From: Flavobacterium sp. UBA7663
GTDB taxonomy: Bacteria; Bacteroidota; Bacteroidia; Flavobacteriales; Flavobacteriaceae
Direction of reading: 5' to 3'
DNA length: 64,000 nucleotides
Assembly (NCBI RefSeq): GCF_002483315.1
Contig: NZ_DLHR01000014.1
Span: 33,507-97,506 of the forward strand
The translations under genes and the position numbers were made by a program. The notes under the pieces were generated by a model. It did not search any database. It saw only the letters and a program-made list of their open reading frames with translations, and was not told the DNA's origin. Shown piece by piece: positions 16,129 to 23,988 of the stretch (positions within the stretch are counted from its first letter, which is position 1; each line of letters begins with the position of its first letter).

Positions 16129-17484
16129 CTAAATTTCAATGACTTGCCCTAAAAACGGAACTTGAGCATCAAAACCATATTGTTCTTGGACTTTTAATCG
16201 CAATTCATCAGCCGCTTCATTTTCGCCATGAACTAAGAATACTTTTTTAGGTTTGGTTTCCAATTCGGATAACCAATTCAGTAAATCTTTTTGATCTCCA
16301 TGAGCGGATAAACTTTCAATCAATAGAATATTCGCTTGAACAGGATAATATTTTCCGTAAATTTTAATTTCTTGAGCGCCTTCTAATAATTTTCTGCCAC
16401 GTGTTCCTTCGGCTTGATAACCTACCAGCGTTACCGTAGTTTCTGGTTTATCGATTAATCTTTCCAAATACGATAAAACTCTTCCTCCAGTAATCATACC
16501 ACTTGCTGCGATAACTACTTTTGGTTGTTTATCATAAACTGCATTCATGCTGTCTTTGTAATCAGAAATTAGGGTAAAAACTTTGCACATTTCGTCGCAA
16601 TCTTCAAAAGATAATTTATGCCATGTGCGATTATCTTTAAAAACATCTAAAACGCTAATTCCCATTGGCGTATCGATGATGTAAGGCATATTTGGAATAC
16701 GTTCTTCTTTTTTTAATTGCCAAATTAAATACATCATAGTTTGCACACGTTCTACCGCAAAACTTGGAATTATAACTGTTCCGCCTTTGTTGAACGTATT
16801 ATTTATGATGGTTTCCAATTCAAATAACGCATTAGTTTGTGGATGAAGGCGATTTCCGTAGGTACTTTCTAAAAAAACATAATCTGCTTTTTTTGGTTTT
16901 TTAGACGGAAACATCAACACATCATCATCTTGACCAATATCACCGGAGAAAACCAAAACTTTTCCGTCGATGGTTAATTCAATTGAACAAGCGCCTAAAA
17001 TATGACTTGCATAAAAGAATTTGAAAGAAACATCATCATCTAATTTCACATCCAAATCTTTTTCCACAACTCTGAATTTCGGAATTACAGCATCTACTTC
17101 GGACTCTGTATATAACGGTTCGGCTGGGTCATGTTTTGAAAAATGTTCTTCATTGGCTTTTTTAGCTTCCTCTTCCTGAATTTTCGCACTATCATACAAA
17201 ATCAATCGCGAAATTTCTTTTGTTGGTCGTGTGCAGAAAATTTTTCCTTTAAAACCTTCATTAACGAATTTGGGCAACCAACCACAATGATCTAAATGCC
17301 CATGAGTAAGCAATACAAAATCAATCGTTTCAGGTAAAATGGATAGCGGCTCACGATTTAATTCGCGCAATGATTTTATGCCTTGAAACATCCCACAATC
17401 AATCAGAATTCGGAGATTATTGTGTTCGATTAACGTTTTTGAACCCGTTACAGTTCCTGCTCCGCCTAAAAAATGAATTTTCAT
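16129..17484 (-). CDS. metallo-beta-lactamase/beta-CASP RNase-like hydrolase
   Basis: This 451-residue protein has the zinc-binding motif H-G-H-L-D-H (61-66), a further G-D-I-G-Q metal motif and a beta-CASP domain with C-terminal RMMBL segment (S-A-H-G-D, then V-H-G-E). It resembles archaeal and bacterial CPSF73-like or RNase J-like nucleases that cut RNA. No signal peptide is present, so it acts in the cytoplasm. It lies ten bases after the ATP-cone/nuclease gene and is probably co-transcribed with it. The exact RNA substrate is unknown. Confidence 0.9.
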   Translation of the reverse strand: MKIHFLGGAGTVTGSKTLIEHNNLRILIDCGMFQGIKSLRELNREPLSILPETIDFVLLTHGHLDHCGWLPKFVNEGFKGKIFCTRPTKEISRLILYDSAKIQEEEAKKANEEHFSKHDPAEPLYTESEVDAVIPKFRVVEKDLDVKLDDDVSFKFFYASHILGACSIELTIDGKVLVFSGDIGQDDDVLMFPSKKPKKADYVFLESTYGNRLHPQTNALFELETIINNTFNKGGTVIIPSFAVERVQTMMYLIWQLKKEERIPNMPYIIDTPMGISVLDVFKDNRTWHKLSFEDCDEMCKVFTLISDYKDSMNAVYDKQPKVVIAASGMITGGRVLSYLERLIDKPETTVTLVGYQAEGTRGRKLLEGAQEIKIYGKYYPVQANILLIESLSAHGDQKDLLNWLSELETKPKKVFLVHGENEAADELRLKVQEQYGFDAQVPFLGQVIEI

Positions 17485-17494
17485 GATTTTTGCT

Positions 17495-18319
17495 TTAATT
17501 TGTTAATTGATTCGCTTCTTTTAAAACATTTATAGTTCGATTATGACTTAACTCGATGGTTTTTAAATAATCGGGATGTTGAATTAAATCATTTATGGTA
17601 ATACAATCTAAAATCAACAATTGGTCTTTTTCTGCTTTGGTTAAAGTGGTTAAACAAGTTACAGGATAAACTCGAAAACGATCAACCAAATCTTTGATAC
17701 CATTTTTTTGAGGATAATCCCAACTCAACATACTCAAACCGGAACATTCTCCAAACTGAATTGCATCTGTGGTAAACTTGTTGTTGGTTACAATGATACA
17801 CTTTGAAATACTTCGTTTTGCAGAAAACAAATCGTACTTTTTATCTTTTACATCATTGAATCGAGACAAAATATACATGGGAACTTTTACATCACTTTTT
17901 GCATCTTGCCCTGAATGAAATTTGCATTCAATCATAGAAACCACATCGTTTTTGAGAAGCAATATGTCTATTTCATGAGAAATACATTTTCCATTAAGTG
18001 TAATACCAACTTTAGTTTGAAAACCTTGCTCTTTCATGACTTTAGCAATAAATTTCTCAAAGAAAAATCCTGCAGGGCCAAGTCCTAACAAGGCAGTTCT
18101 TAGATTGTATCGAGCGGCATGAACGTTAGAAATGTTTTTTAATAGCTGATAAGCACGCTTATAGATTTTTTTCGAGGAAATGCCCTCATACATTTCGCTT
18201 TCAATTTCCTTAACAATGGTTTCTGCCATAGCTTGGTCGGCTCCTGATTTTCGGAGTGAATTAATTAGTTTCTGTTCATCGTAATGAACTAATTCACCTG
18301 AGTATTTTGTAACTTTCAT
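17495..18319 (-). CDS. ATP-cone domain fused to PD-(D/E)xK restriction-endonuclease-like domain
   Basis: This 274-residue protein has an N-terminal ATP-cone (about 1-85, opening V-T-K-Y-S-G-E-L-V), the nucleotide-sensing fold of ribonucleotide reductases and NrdR. An Mrr-like nuclease core follows at about 86-205: Asp118 in H-E-I-D, Glu131 and Lys133 in E-C-K, and an upstream Glu88. The C-terminal 50 residues look like a helical DNA-binding unit. The pattern suggests a nuclease gated by ATP or dATP, but activity is not proven. The first frame codon is TTG 18325; ATG 18319 is chosen. It is followed by the beta-CASP gene. Confidence 0.82.
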   Translation of the reverse strand: MKVTKYSGELVHYDEQKLINSLRKSGADQAMAETIVKEIESEMYEGISSKKIYKRAYQLLKNISNVHAARYNLRTALLGLGPAGFFFEKFIAKVMKEQGFQTKVGITLNGKCISHEIDILLLKNDVVSMIECKFHSGQDAKSDVKVPMYILSRFNDVKDKKYDLFSAKRSISKCIIVTNNKFTTDAIQFGECSGLSMLSWDYPQKNGIKDLVDRFRVYPVTCLTTLTKAEKDQLLILDCITINDLIQHPDYLKTIELSHNRTINVLKEANQLTN

Positions 18320-18352
18320 AATCAAAAGATTATTACATAAAGATACAAAAAA

Positions 18353-18796
18353 TTAGCGAGTTAACTGCTGATAATAAAAAGCTGGAATAAAAAGCACTAA
18401 AAATAAAGGCTGAATTAAAAAACGTCTGATGTAGAACAAAATCAAATAATCAGGTTGATTAGAAAAATGAAGTAATCCGAAAAAAATTGCGACTAAAACT
18501 AAAAAAAGAAAAAGAAATAAATATCCTGAAAAAACCATCAACTGTTTTTCATTGAACAATAATCGAATTATTATCAATGAAAAAAAGGTGTTTAAAGTGT
18601 ATCGCAAAAGCAAATTCAAAAACAACAAAAACTGATCTAAATTAGGTAATGGTTTGTTTTGATAATCCGTTTTAAAAAATGACAAGAAAGGATCATAAAA
18701 CAATTGGTCCTCAAAGGCTCTGACTAAAATTAGTCCCAAGAGCGCTAATCCTATAAAAAAAAGTCTTCTTTTATTTTTAATTAGTTCTCTTAACAT
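18353..18796 (-). CDS. exosortase F system-associated membrane protein
   Basis: This 147-residue protein has four hydrophobic helices and no soluble domain. It overlaps the 3' end of the XrtF gene by 20 bases and matches the small membrane protein that always accompanies XrtF in Bacteroidota. It is presumed to assist sorting or maturation of XrtF substrates in the inner membrane. Its biochemical role is not known. Confidence 0.8.
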   Translation of the reverse strand: MLRELIKNKRRLFFIGLALLGLILVRAFEDQLFYDPFLSFFKTDYQNKPLPNLDQFLLFLNLLLRYTLNTFFSLIIIRLLFNEKQLMVFSGYLFLFLFLVLVAIFFGLLHFSNQPDYLILFYIRRFLIQPLFLVLFIPAFYYQQLTR

Positions 18797-19337
18797 AGCC
18801 TGAAAATTTGGTTACCCATAAAATCCACAAAACAAATACAACTCCATAAATAAAAAGAGGGAAAATAGTACCGTGTAAAAGTTCTTCATATTGCGGATAG
18901 TAATACAATGCAAAAGACAATAATGCAATTCTAATAACGTTCAAAACATGTATCAAAACAACTCCAAAAACAATAAATAGCAAAGTTTTTTTCCACTGAG
19001 TTGAAAATGCAAAAACGAATGCTGCAAACAAGATCATTACACTTACCGCATTGCACCCTTCAATAACTCTTGCCACATATTTTTCTTTGTAAAAAATTTT
19101 TAACGAAGGTTCTTTATCATGCTTTATAGATTCTGCATCATCAGTAAAAAACAACATAAATTGTTTGGTCTGATTTGAAACTATTTCTGTAAAATAATCC
19201 ACCTCATTTTTTACCACATCATATTGACTCAAATACATTTTATAAATAAATGTAAAGACAACATAAAAAAGTAAAAACTTAATTAAAAAAGCAAAAAAAG
19301 GTTTATATTGGTTAATGGTGTTTTTCAAAACGTACAT
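18777..19337 (-). CDS. xrtF: exosortase family protein XrtF
   Basis: The protein has about 186 residues and several transmembrane helices. The exosortase catalytic triad is visible: Cys in E-G-C-N-A (about residue 95), Arg in N-V-I-R-I (about 136) and His in L-L-H-G-T (about 155). Exosortases are cysteine transpeptidases that cut C-terminal sorting signals of exported proteins. The frame begins at a TTG (19346), but the ATG three codons later is chosen. No protein with an obvious XrtF sorting tail is seen in the window, so the targets lie elsewhere. Confidence 0.88.
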   Translation of the reverse strand: MYVLKNTINQYKPFFAFLIKFLLFYVVFTFIYKMYLSQYDVVKNEVDYFTEIVSNQTKQFMLFFTDDAESIKHDKEPSLKIFYKEKYVARVIEGCNAVSVMILFAAFVFAFSTQWKKTLLFIVFGVVLIHVLNVIRIALLSFALYYYPQYEELLHGTIFPLFIYGVVFVLWILWVTKFSGYVKRTN

Positions 19338-19377
19338 TTTTAACAAAAATATAGATTTTTTTATAGTATAGAATAAA

Positions 19378-19385
19378 TACTTTTG
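19378..19385 (+). promoter_or_regulatory. -7 promoter element TACTTTTG for the GAF/fRMsr gene
   Basis: The octamer matches TAnnTTTG and lies 15 bases before the ATG at 19401. Confidence 0.55.
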
Positions 19386-19400
19386 TAAAAAAATACAACT

Positions 19401-19856
19401 ATGACATTTGAAGAATTAAAACCAATTGTTTCGAGCATTATTGAAAAAGAAAATGCTACTCGCGATGAGAAACTGAAAGAAATTTGTCAACTATTAAGTG
19501 ATAACGTTAGTTATTATGATTGGGTGGGATTTTATTTTGCAAATCACGAAGCTAAAACACTACACTTAGGTCCTTACGTAGGTGCCGAAACCGATCACAC
19601 TGTTATACCATTTGGAAAAGGAATTTGCGGACAAGTTGCGGAATCAAATGCAAATTTTGTGGTTCCTGATGTTCAAGCACAAGATAATTATATTGCTTGT
19701 AGTTTTACTGTAAAATCAGAAATTGTGGTTCCTTTATTCGTTAACGGAGTTAATATTGGACAAATTGACATTGATTCACATGTTTTAGACCCTTTTACAG
19801 CAGCAGATGAACGCTTTTTAGAATTTGTTAATGAAGAAGTCGCAAAATTATTTTAA
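19401..19856 (+). CDS. GAF-domain protein, free methionine-(R)-sulfoxide reductase-like
   Basis: The 151 residues form a single GAF domain of the fRMsr (MsrC) type. Of the three redox cysteines of the E. coli enzyme, the resolving and catalytic positions are kept (Cys76 in G-I-C-G, Cys100 in I-A-C-S), while the third is His66. The enzyme reduces free methionine-R-sulfoxide in the cytoplasm with thioredoxin. Activity is plausible since the two core cysteines remain. It is transcribed alone, divergent from xrtF. A signalling GAF protein is the alternative. Confidence 0.8.
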   Translation: MTFEELKPIVSSIIEKENATRDEKLKEICQLLSDNVSYYDWVGFYFANHEAKTLHLGPYVGAETDHTVIPFGKGICGQVAESNANFVVPDVQAQDNYIACSFTVKSEIVVPLFVNGVNIGQIDIDSHVLDPFTAADERFLEFVNEEVAKLF

Positions 19857-19884
19857 GTTATAAATAAAGTTTGACTCTTTTTTA

Positions 19885-19892
19885 TACATTTG
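19885..19892 (+). promoter_or_regulatory. -7 promoter element TACATTTG for the antiporter gene
   Basis: TACATTTG lies 33 bases before the ATG at 19926. A TTG at 19871 is too close (11 bases) to be a standard -33 element. Confidence 0.5.
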
Positions 19893-19925
19893 TCGTGATT
19901 ATAACTAATTCGACTCTCGCTATTT

Positions 19926-21158
19926 ATGGAATTTAATGTCCCAAGTTTAGAGCTTCCTTTCTTTGCTAATTTATTGCTATTATTAGTATTGGCAAGATTT
20001 TTTGGCGAAATCATGGAACGTTTTAAACAACCTGCTATGATTGGTGAAATTTTAGCTGGTGTACTTTTAGGGCCAACGATTTTAAATTTCATTCATCGTA
20101 CCGAAGAGTTAAAAGTAATTTCTGAATTAGGTGTTTTCTTATTGGTAATCATTGCTGGTTTAGAAATTAACTTGGACGAAATAGTGAAATCGATGAAAGG
20201 TAGAAACATTGTAATTTCTCTTTTAGCCTTTTTTATACCGATTACTTCAGGTTTTTTTGTGGGTCGTTATTTCGAATTAGACGTTATGTCAACCATTTTC
20301 ATTGGATTGTGTGTTGCCATTACAGCATTACCTGTAAGTATTCGTATTTTGATGGATTTAGGCAAACTGAATTCGTCAGTCGGACAAAAAATAATTTCGG
20401 TTGCAATTTTTGATGACGTTATTGCGCTTACTATTTTAGGAATATTATTAGATATAAAAGATGTTGAACAAACGTTTACTAACATTACTAATGCTACGCT
20501 AATAACCCTTTTAAAATTGAGCTGCTTTCTTATTTTAGTAATTGCAACCTATAGAGTAATCCGCAATGTATCAAGAGAAGAAAATTTAATCGAAAACAAA
20601 TTAAATAAGATTATATCCGTATTAAAAGGAAAAGAATCGCTTTTTGCTGTGTTTTTCGTATTCATCTTAATTTTTGCTACGATAACAGAAAGTATTGGTT
20701 TGCATTTCATTATTGGAGCCTTTTTTGCTTCCATGCTAATTTCAAAAGAATTGGTAGGTGAAAAACATTTGAATACGTTTCACAATACCACAAATAGTAT
20801 GGCAATGGGATTTTTAGCTCCTATTTTCTTTGCAGGAATTGGGCTAGAATTTCAATTTTCGTCCATTGAAAACTATCCATTATTATTTGCCATAATTGCT
20901 GTTTCTTTTTTATCAAAAATTATTGGTGGATATGTTGGTGGTCGATTTGCAAGATTAGATCACAATGTATCCATGGCACTTGGATTTGGCTTAAACGCCC
21001 GAGGTATTATGGAATTAGTTATTGCTAATATCGCTTACAAAGCAGGAATTATCAATACCGAAATCTTTTCGATGCTTGTTATTATGGGACTTATAACTAC
21101 GTTAGCAACACCATTTTTATTAAAAAGAGCCTTCAAAGCGATAGACAAAATAGCTTAA
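19926..21158 (+). CDS. cation:proton antiporter, CPA2 family
   Basis: The 410 residues form about 12-13 transmembrane helices of the Na+/H+ or K+/H+ exchanger fold. Recognisable are the G-E-I-L-A-G-V-L-L-G-P motif near residue 40, the ion-binding D-D pair in F-D-D-V-I-A-L, and the late helix L-N-A-R-G-I-M-E-L-V. No TrkA-N or C-terminal regulatory domain is present, unlike KefB/KefC. It probably serves pH and cation balance in the inner membrane. The cation cannot be told from sequence. Confidence 0.88.
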   Translation: MEFNVPSLELPFFANLLLLLVLARFFGEIMERFKQPAMIGEILAGVLLGPTILNFIHRTEELKVISELGVFLLVIIAGLEINLDEIVKSMKGRNIVISLLAFFIPITSGFFVGRYFELDVMSTIFIGLCVAITALPVSIRILMDLGKLNSSVGQKIISVAIFDDVIALTILGILLDIKDVEQTFTNITNATLITLLKLSCFLILVIATYRVIRNVSREENLIENKLNKIISVLKGKESLFAVFFVFILIFATITESIGLHFIIGAFFASMLISKELVGEKHLNTFHNTTNSMAMGFLAPIFFAGIGLEFQFSSIENYPLLFAIIAVSFLSKIIGGYVGGRFARLDHNVSMALGFGLNARGIMELVIANIAYKAGIINTEIFSMLVIMGLITTLATPFLLKRAFKAIDKIA

Positions 21159-21174
21159 TTTTTTTATTTGAAAA

Positions 21175-21210
21175 TAATTCTGAATTCATAATCCATAATT
21201 CTAAATTATT
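21175..21210 (+). repeat. short AT-rich tandem repeat upstream of rpsO (ATAATTC-type)
   Basis: Loose tandem units of the type CATAATTC/GAATTCATAA occupy the gap before the rpsO promoter. A related element lies at 56984-57022 upstream of the O-methyltransferase. This is common intergenic filler in flavobacteria. Confidence 0.45.
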
Positions 21211-21212
21211 TT

Positions 21213-21220
21213 TATCTTTG
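21213..21220 (+). promoter_or_regulatory. -7 promoter element TATCTTTG for rpsO
   Basis: TATCTTTG is an exact match to TAnnTTTG and lies 56 bases before the rpsO ATG, leaving a leader of about 50 bases. Confidence 0.65.
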
Positions 21221-21276
21221 CATCCGAATTGCAACCATACAATTCATACATAATAATCATTTAAAATAATATTAGC

Positions 21277-21546
21277 ATGTACTTGTCTAAAGAAACTAAA
21301 GCTGAAATCTTCGCTAAACACGGAGGAAAAGCTGAAAACACTGGATCTGCTGAAGGGCAAATCGCATTATTTACATTCAGAATTACTCACTTAACTGAGC
21401 ACTTGAAAAAAAATCGTCACGATTATAACACTGAGCGCTCATTAGTACTTTTAGTAGGTAAAAGAAGAAGTCTTCTTGATTACTTAAAAAAGAAAGATAT
21501 CAACAGATATCGTGAGATTATTAAAGAATTAGGTATTAGAAAATAA
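21277..21546 (+). CDS. rpsO: 30S ribosomal protein S15
   Basis: The 89 residues of S15 are complete, with the conserved core (H-L-K-K-N-R-H-D-Y-N-T-E-R-S-L, then L-V-G-K-R-R-S-L-L-D-Y-L). S15 is a primary binder of 16S rRNA helix 22 and bridges to the large subunit. It is followed by a terminator and then pnp, the same order as in many bacteria. S15 often represses its own translation by binding its leader; no such structure could be confirmed here. Confidence 0.98.
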   Translation: MYLSKETKAEIFAKHGGKAENTGSAEGQIALFTFRITHLTEHLKKNRHDYNTERSLVLLVGKRRSLLDYLKKKDINRYREIIKELGIRK

Positions 21547-21552
21547 TCAACT

Positions 21553-21577
21553 AAAGGGGCTTCGTGCCCCTTTTTGT
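21553..21577 (+). terminator. terminator after rpsO
   Basis: Arms AAAGGGGC and GCCCCTTT with a TTCGT loop run into a T tract. It separates rpsO from pnp, although read-through is possible. Confidence 0.9.
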
Positions 21578-21684
21578 TTTATTTATATTGACAGAAAAAG
21601 TTTGGTTTTTCATTGGGTTACAAACAACTACACACACAACAACAACACAACTGACCCTTTGTTTAATTTAGAATTAAAAAATTT

Positions 21685-23844
21685 ATGATTCCAAAAGTAT
21701 TCCAAGAAGTTATCGATTTAGGTGACGGAAGAAGCATCACAATCGAAACTGGAAAATTAGCCAAACAAGCAGATGGATCTGTTGTTGTTCGTATGGGCGA
21801 TGCCATGTTATTAGCAACAGCAGTTTCTGCAAGAACCTCAAATCCTGCAGTAGATTTTCTACCTTTAACAGTAGATTATCGCGAAAAATTTGCAGCAGCA
21901 GGTCGTTTTCCTGGTGGTTTCTTCAAAAGAGAAGCACGTCCAAGTGACAGCGAAGTATTAACAATGAGATTAGTAGACCGCGTATTGCGTCCACTTTTCC
22001 CAGATGACTATCATGCTGAAACACAAGTAATGATTCAATTAATGTCGCATGACGAAAACGTTATGCCAGATGCATTAGCTGGATTAGCGGCTTCAGCTGC
22101 ATTAGCTGTTTCAGACATTCCTTTTTATAACTTAATTTCTGAAGTTCGTGTAGCACGTATCGATGGAAAATTCGTTATCAACCCAAGTAGAGAAGAATTA
22201 GCACAATCAGACATTGATATGATGATTGGAGCTTCTATGGATTCTGTTGCGATGGTTGAAGGAGAAATGAAAGAAATTTCAGAAGCAGAAATGGTAGAGG
22301 CTATCAAATTTGCTCACGAAGCTATCAAAGTTCAAATTCAAGCACAATTACGTTTACAAGCTGCTTTTGGTAAAAAAGAAATTCGTACGTATGAAGGTGA
22401 GAAAGAAAACGAAGAAATTTACAAAAAAGTAAAAGCTGCGGCTTACGATAAAATTTATGCAATTGCAAAAGTTGGTTCGGCTAAACACGAAAGAAGTGCT
22501 GCATTTGCTGAAGTAAAAGAAGAAGTAAAAGCTTTATTTACAGAAGAAGAATTAGCTGCTGATGGCGATTTAGTATCAAAATATTTCTACAAAACAAACA
22601 AAGAAGCTGTGCGTAATGTAGTGTTAGAATTAGGTGTTCGTTTAGACGGAAGAAAAACAACTGAAATCAGACCAATTTGGTGTGAAACAGATTATTTACC
22701 TTCTGTTCACGGTTCGTCTTTATTTACCCGTGGAGAAACACAAGCTTTAGCCACTGTAACTTTAGGAACTTCAAGAGAAGCTAACCAAATAGACTCTCCA
22801 TCTGAACAAGGTGAAGAAAAATTCTATTTACATTATAACTTCCCTCCTTTCTCAACTGGTGAAGCTAAACCTTTAAGAGGAACTTCAAGAAGAGAAGTAG
22901 GTCATGGAAACTTAGCTCAAAGAGCTTTAAAAAATATGATTCCTGCAGATTGTCCTTACACAATTCGTATCGTTTCTGAAGTATTAGAATCTAACGGTTC
23001 TTCTTCAATGGCAACGGTTTGTGCTGGTACAATGGCGTTAATGGATGCTGGAGTTCAAATGGTAAAACCAGTTTCTGGTATTGCTATGGGATTAATTACT
23101 GATGGTGAGAAATTCGCTGTATTGTCTGATATTTTAGGAGATGAAGATCACTTAGGAGATATGGACTTTAAAGTAACTGGAACTGCTGACGGTATTACAG
23201 CATGTCAAATGGACATCAAAATTGATGGTTTACGCTATGATATCATGGAACAAGCTTTAGGGCAAGCTCGTGACGGACGTTTACATATTTTAGGTAAATT
23301 AACTGAAACTATTGCAGCACCAAGAGCTGAAGTAAAACCAAAAGCACCAAAAATTATTACAAGAACCATTCCTGGAGCTTTCATTGGAGCGTTAATTGGA
23401 CCTGGTGGAAAAGTAATTCAAGAATTACAAAAAGCTACTGGAACTACAATAGTTATCAATGAAGTAGATGAGCAAGGTGTAGTTGAAATTTTAGGAACTA
23501 ATCCTGATGGTATTGCTGCAGTATTAGCTAAAATTGATTCTATTATCTTCAAACCTGTAATGGGAGAAGCTTACGAAGTAAAAGTAATTAAAATGTTAGA
23601 TTTTGGAGCTGTTGTAGAATACACACAAGCACCAGGAAACGAAGTTTTATTACACGTATCTGAATTAGCTTGGGAAAGAACAGAAAATGTTACTGATGTT
23701 GTAAACATGGGTGATGTATTTATGGTAAAATACTTAGGAGTTGATCCTAAAACACGTAAAGAAAAAGTGTCTAGAAAAGCACTTTTACCAAGACCTCCAA
23801 GAGAAGAAAGACCTATTGAAAAAAAGGATACTCCACAAGGTTAA
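21685..23844 (+). CDS. pnp: polyribonucleotide nucleotidyltransferase (PNPase)
   Basis: This full-length 719-residue PNPase has two RNase PH domains (about 1-220 and 310-545), an all-helical linker between them, a KH domain (I-G-A-L-I-G-P-G-G-K-V-I-Q-E-L near residue 570) and a C-terminal S1 domain (V-K-V-I-K-M-L-D-F-G-A-V). It degrades RNA 3' to 5' using phosphate. The leader of about 110 bases is C/A-rich and unstructured. It is followed by a strong hairpin. Confidence 0.98.
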   Translation: MIPKVFQEVIDLGDGRSITIETGKLAKQADGSVVVRMGDAMLLATAVSARTSNPAVDFLPLTVDYREKFAAAGRFPGGFFKREARPSDSEVLTMRLVDRVLRPLFPDDYHAETQVMIQLMSHDENVMPDALAGLAASAALAVSDIPFYNLISEVRVARIDGKFVINPSREELAQSDIDMMIGASMDSVAMVEGEMKEISEAEMVEAIKFAHEAIKVQIQAQLRLQAAFGKKEIRTYEGEKENEEIYKKVKAAAYDKIYAIAKVGSAKHERSAAFAEVKEEVKALFTEEELAADGDLVSKYFYKTNKEAVRNVVLELGVRLDGRKTTEIRPIWCETDYLPSVHGSSLFTRGETQALATVTLGTSREANQIDSPSEQGEEKFYLHYNFPPFSTGEAKPLRGTSRREVGHGNLAQRALKNMIPADCPYTIRIVSEVLESNGSSSMATVCAGTMALMDAGVQMVKPVSGIAMGLITDGEKFAVLSDILGDEDHLGDMDFKVTGTADGITACQMDIKIDGLRYDIMEQALGQARDGRLHILGKLTETIAAPRAEVKPKAPKIITRTIPGAFIGALIGPGGKVIQELQKATGTTIVINEVDEQGVVEILGTNPDGIAAVLAKIDSIIFKPVMGEAYEVKVIKMLDFGAVVEYTQAPGNEVLLHVSELAWERTENVTDVVNMGDVFMVKYLGVDPKTRKEKVSRKALLPRPPREERPIEKKDTPQG

Positions 23845-23867
23845 TATTTTTAAATATTAGTTCATAT

Positions 23868-23903
23868 AAAACCCCAATTCATTTAACTGAATTGGGGTTT
23901 TTA
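23868..23903 (+). terminator. terminator after pnp
   Basis: The 14-bp arms AAAACCCCAATTCA and TGAATTGGGGTTTT flank a six-base loop. Confidence 0.93.
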
Positions 23904-23923
23904 AATTTTATTTTATTTTTTTT

Positions 23924-23950
23924 GTAACTTTTTTGTAACCTGCTACGTAT
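23924..23950 (+). promoter_or_regulatory. ECF-type promoter (GTAAC-N17-CGTAT) upstream of rpoD
   Basis: GTAAC at 23924-23928 is followed after 17 bases by CGTAT at 23946-23950, the AAC...CGT shape typical of ECF sigma factors. A second GTAAC at 23935 gives a tandem repeat of TTTTTTGTAAC. No TAnnTTTG box is seen here. The motif matches in spacing the promoter upstream of the window's own ECF sigma gene (53396-53425). Confidence 0.55.
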
Positions 23951-23973
23951 AACTACCAGAACTTTTAAAAAGT

Positions 23974-23979
23974 AAGGAG
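23974..23979 (+). promoter_or_regulatory. Shine-Dalgarno sequence AAGGAG of rpoD
   Basis: AAGGAG lies nine bases before the rpoD ATG. Most genes in this window have no such motif, which makes it notable and supports the start at 23989. Confidence 0.7.
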
Positions 23980-23988
23980 AAAAAATAA

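Noticed and set aside
16083..16139. TTG extension of the HYC_CC_PP gene
   Set aside because: It would place 19 residues before a good signal peptide and lies upstream of the -7 box at 16088.
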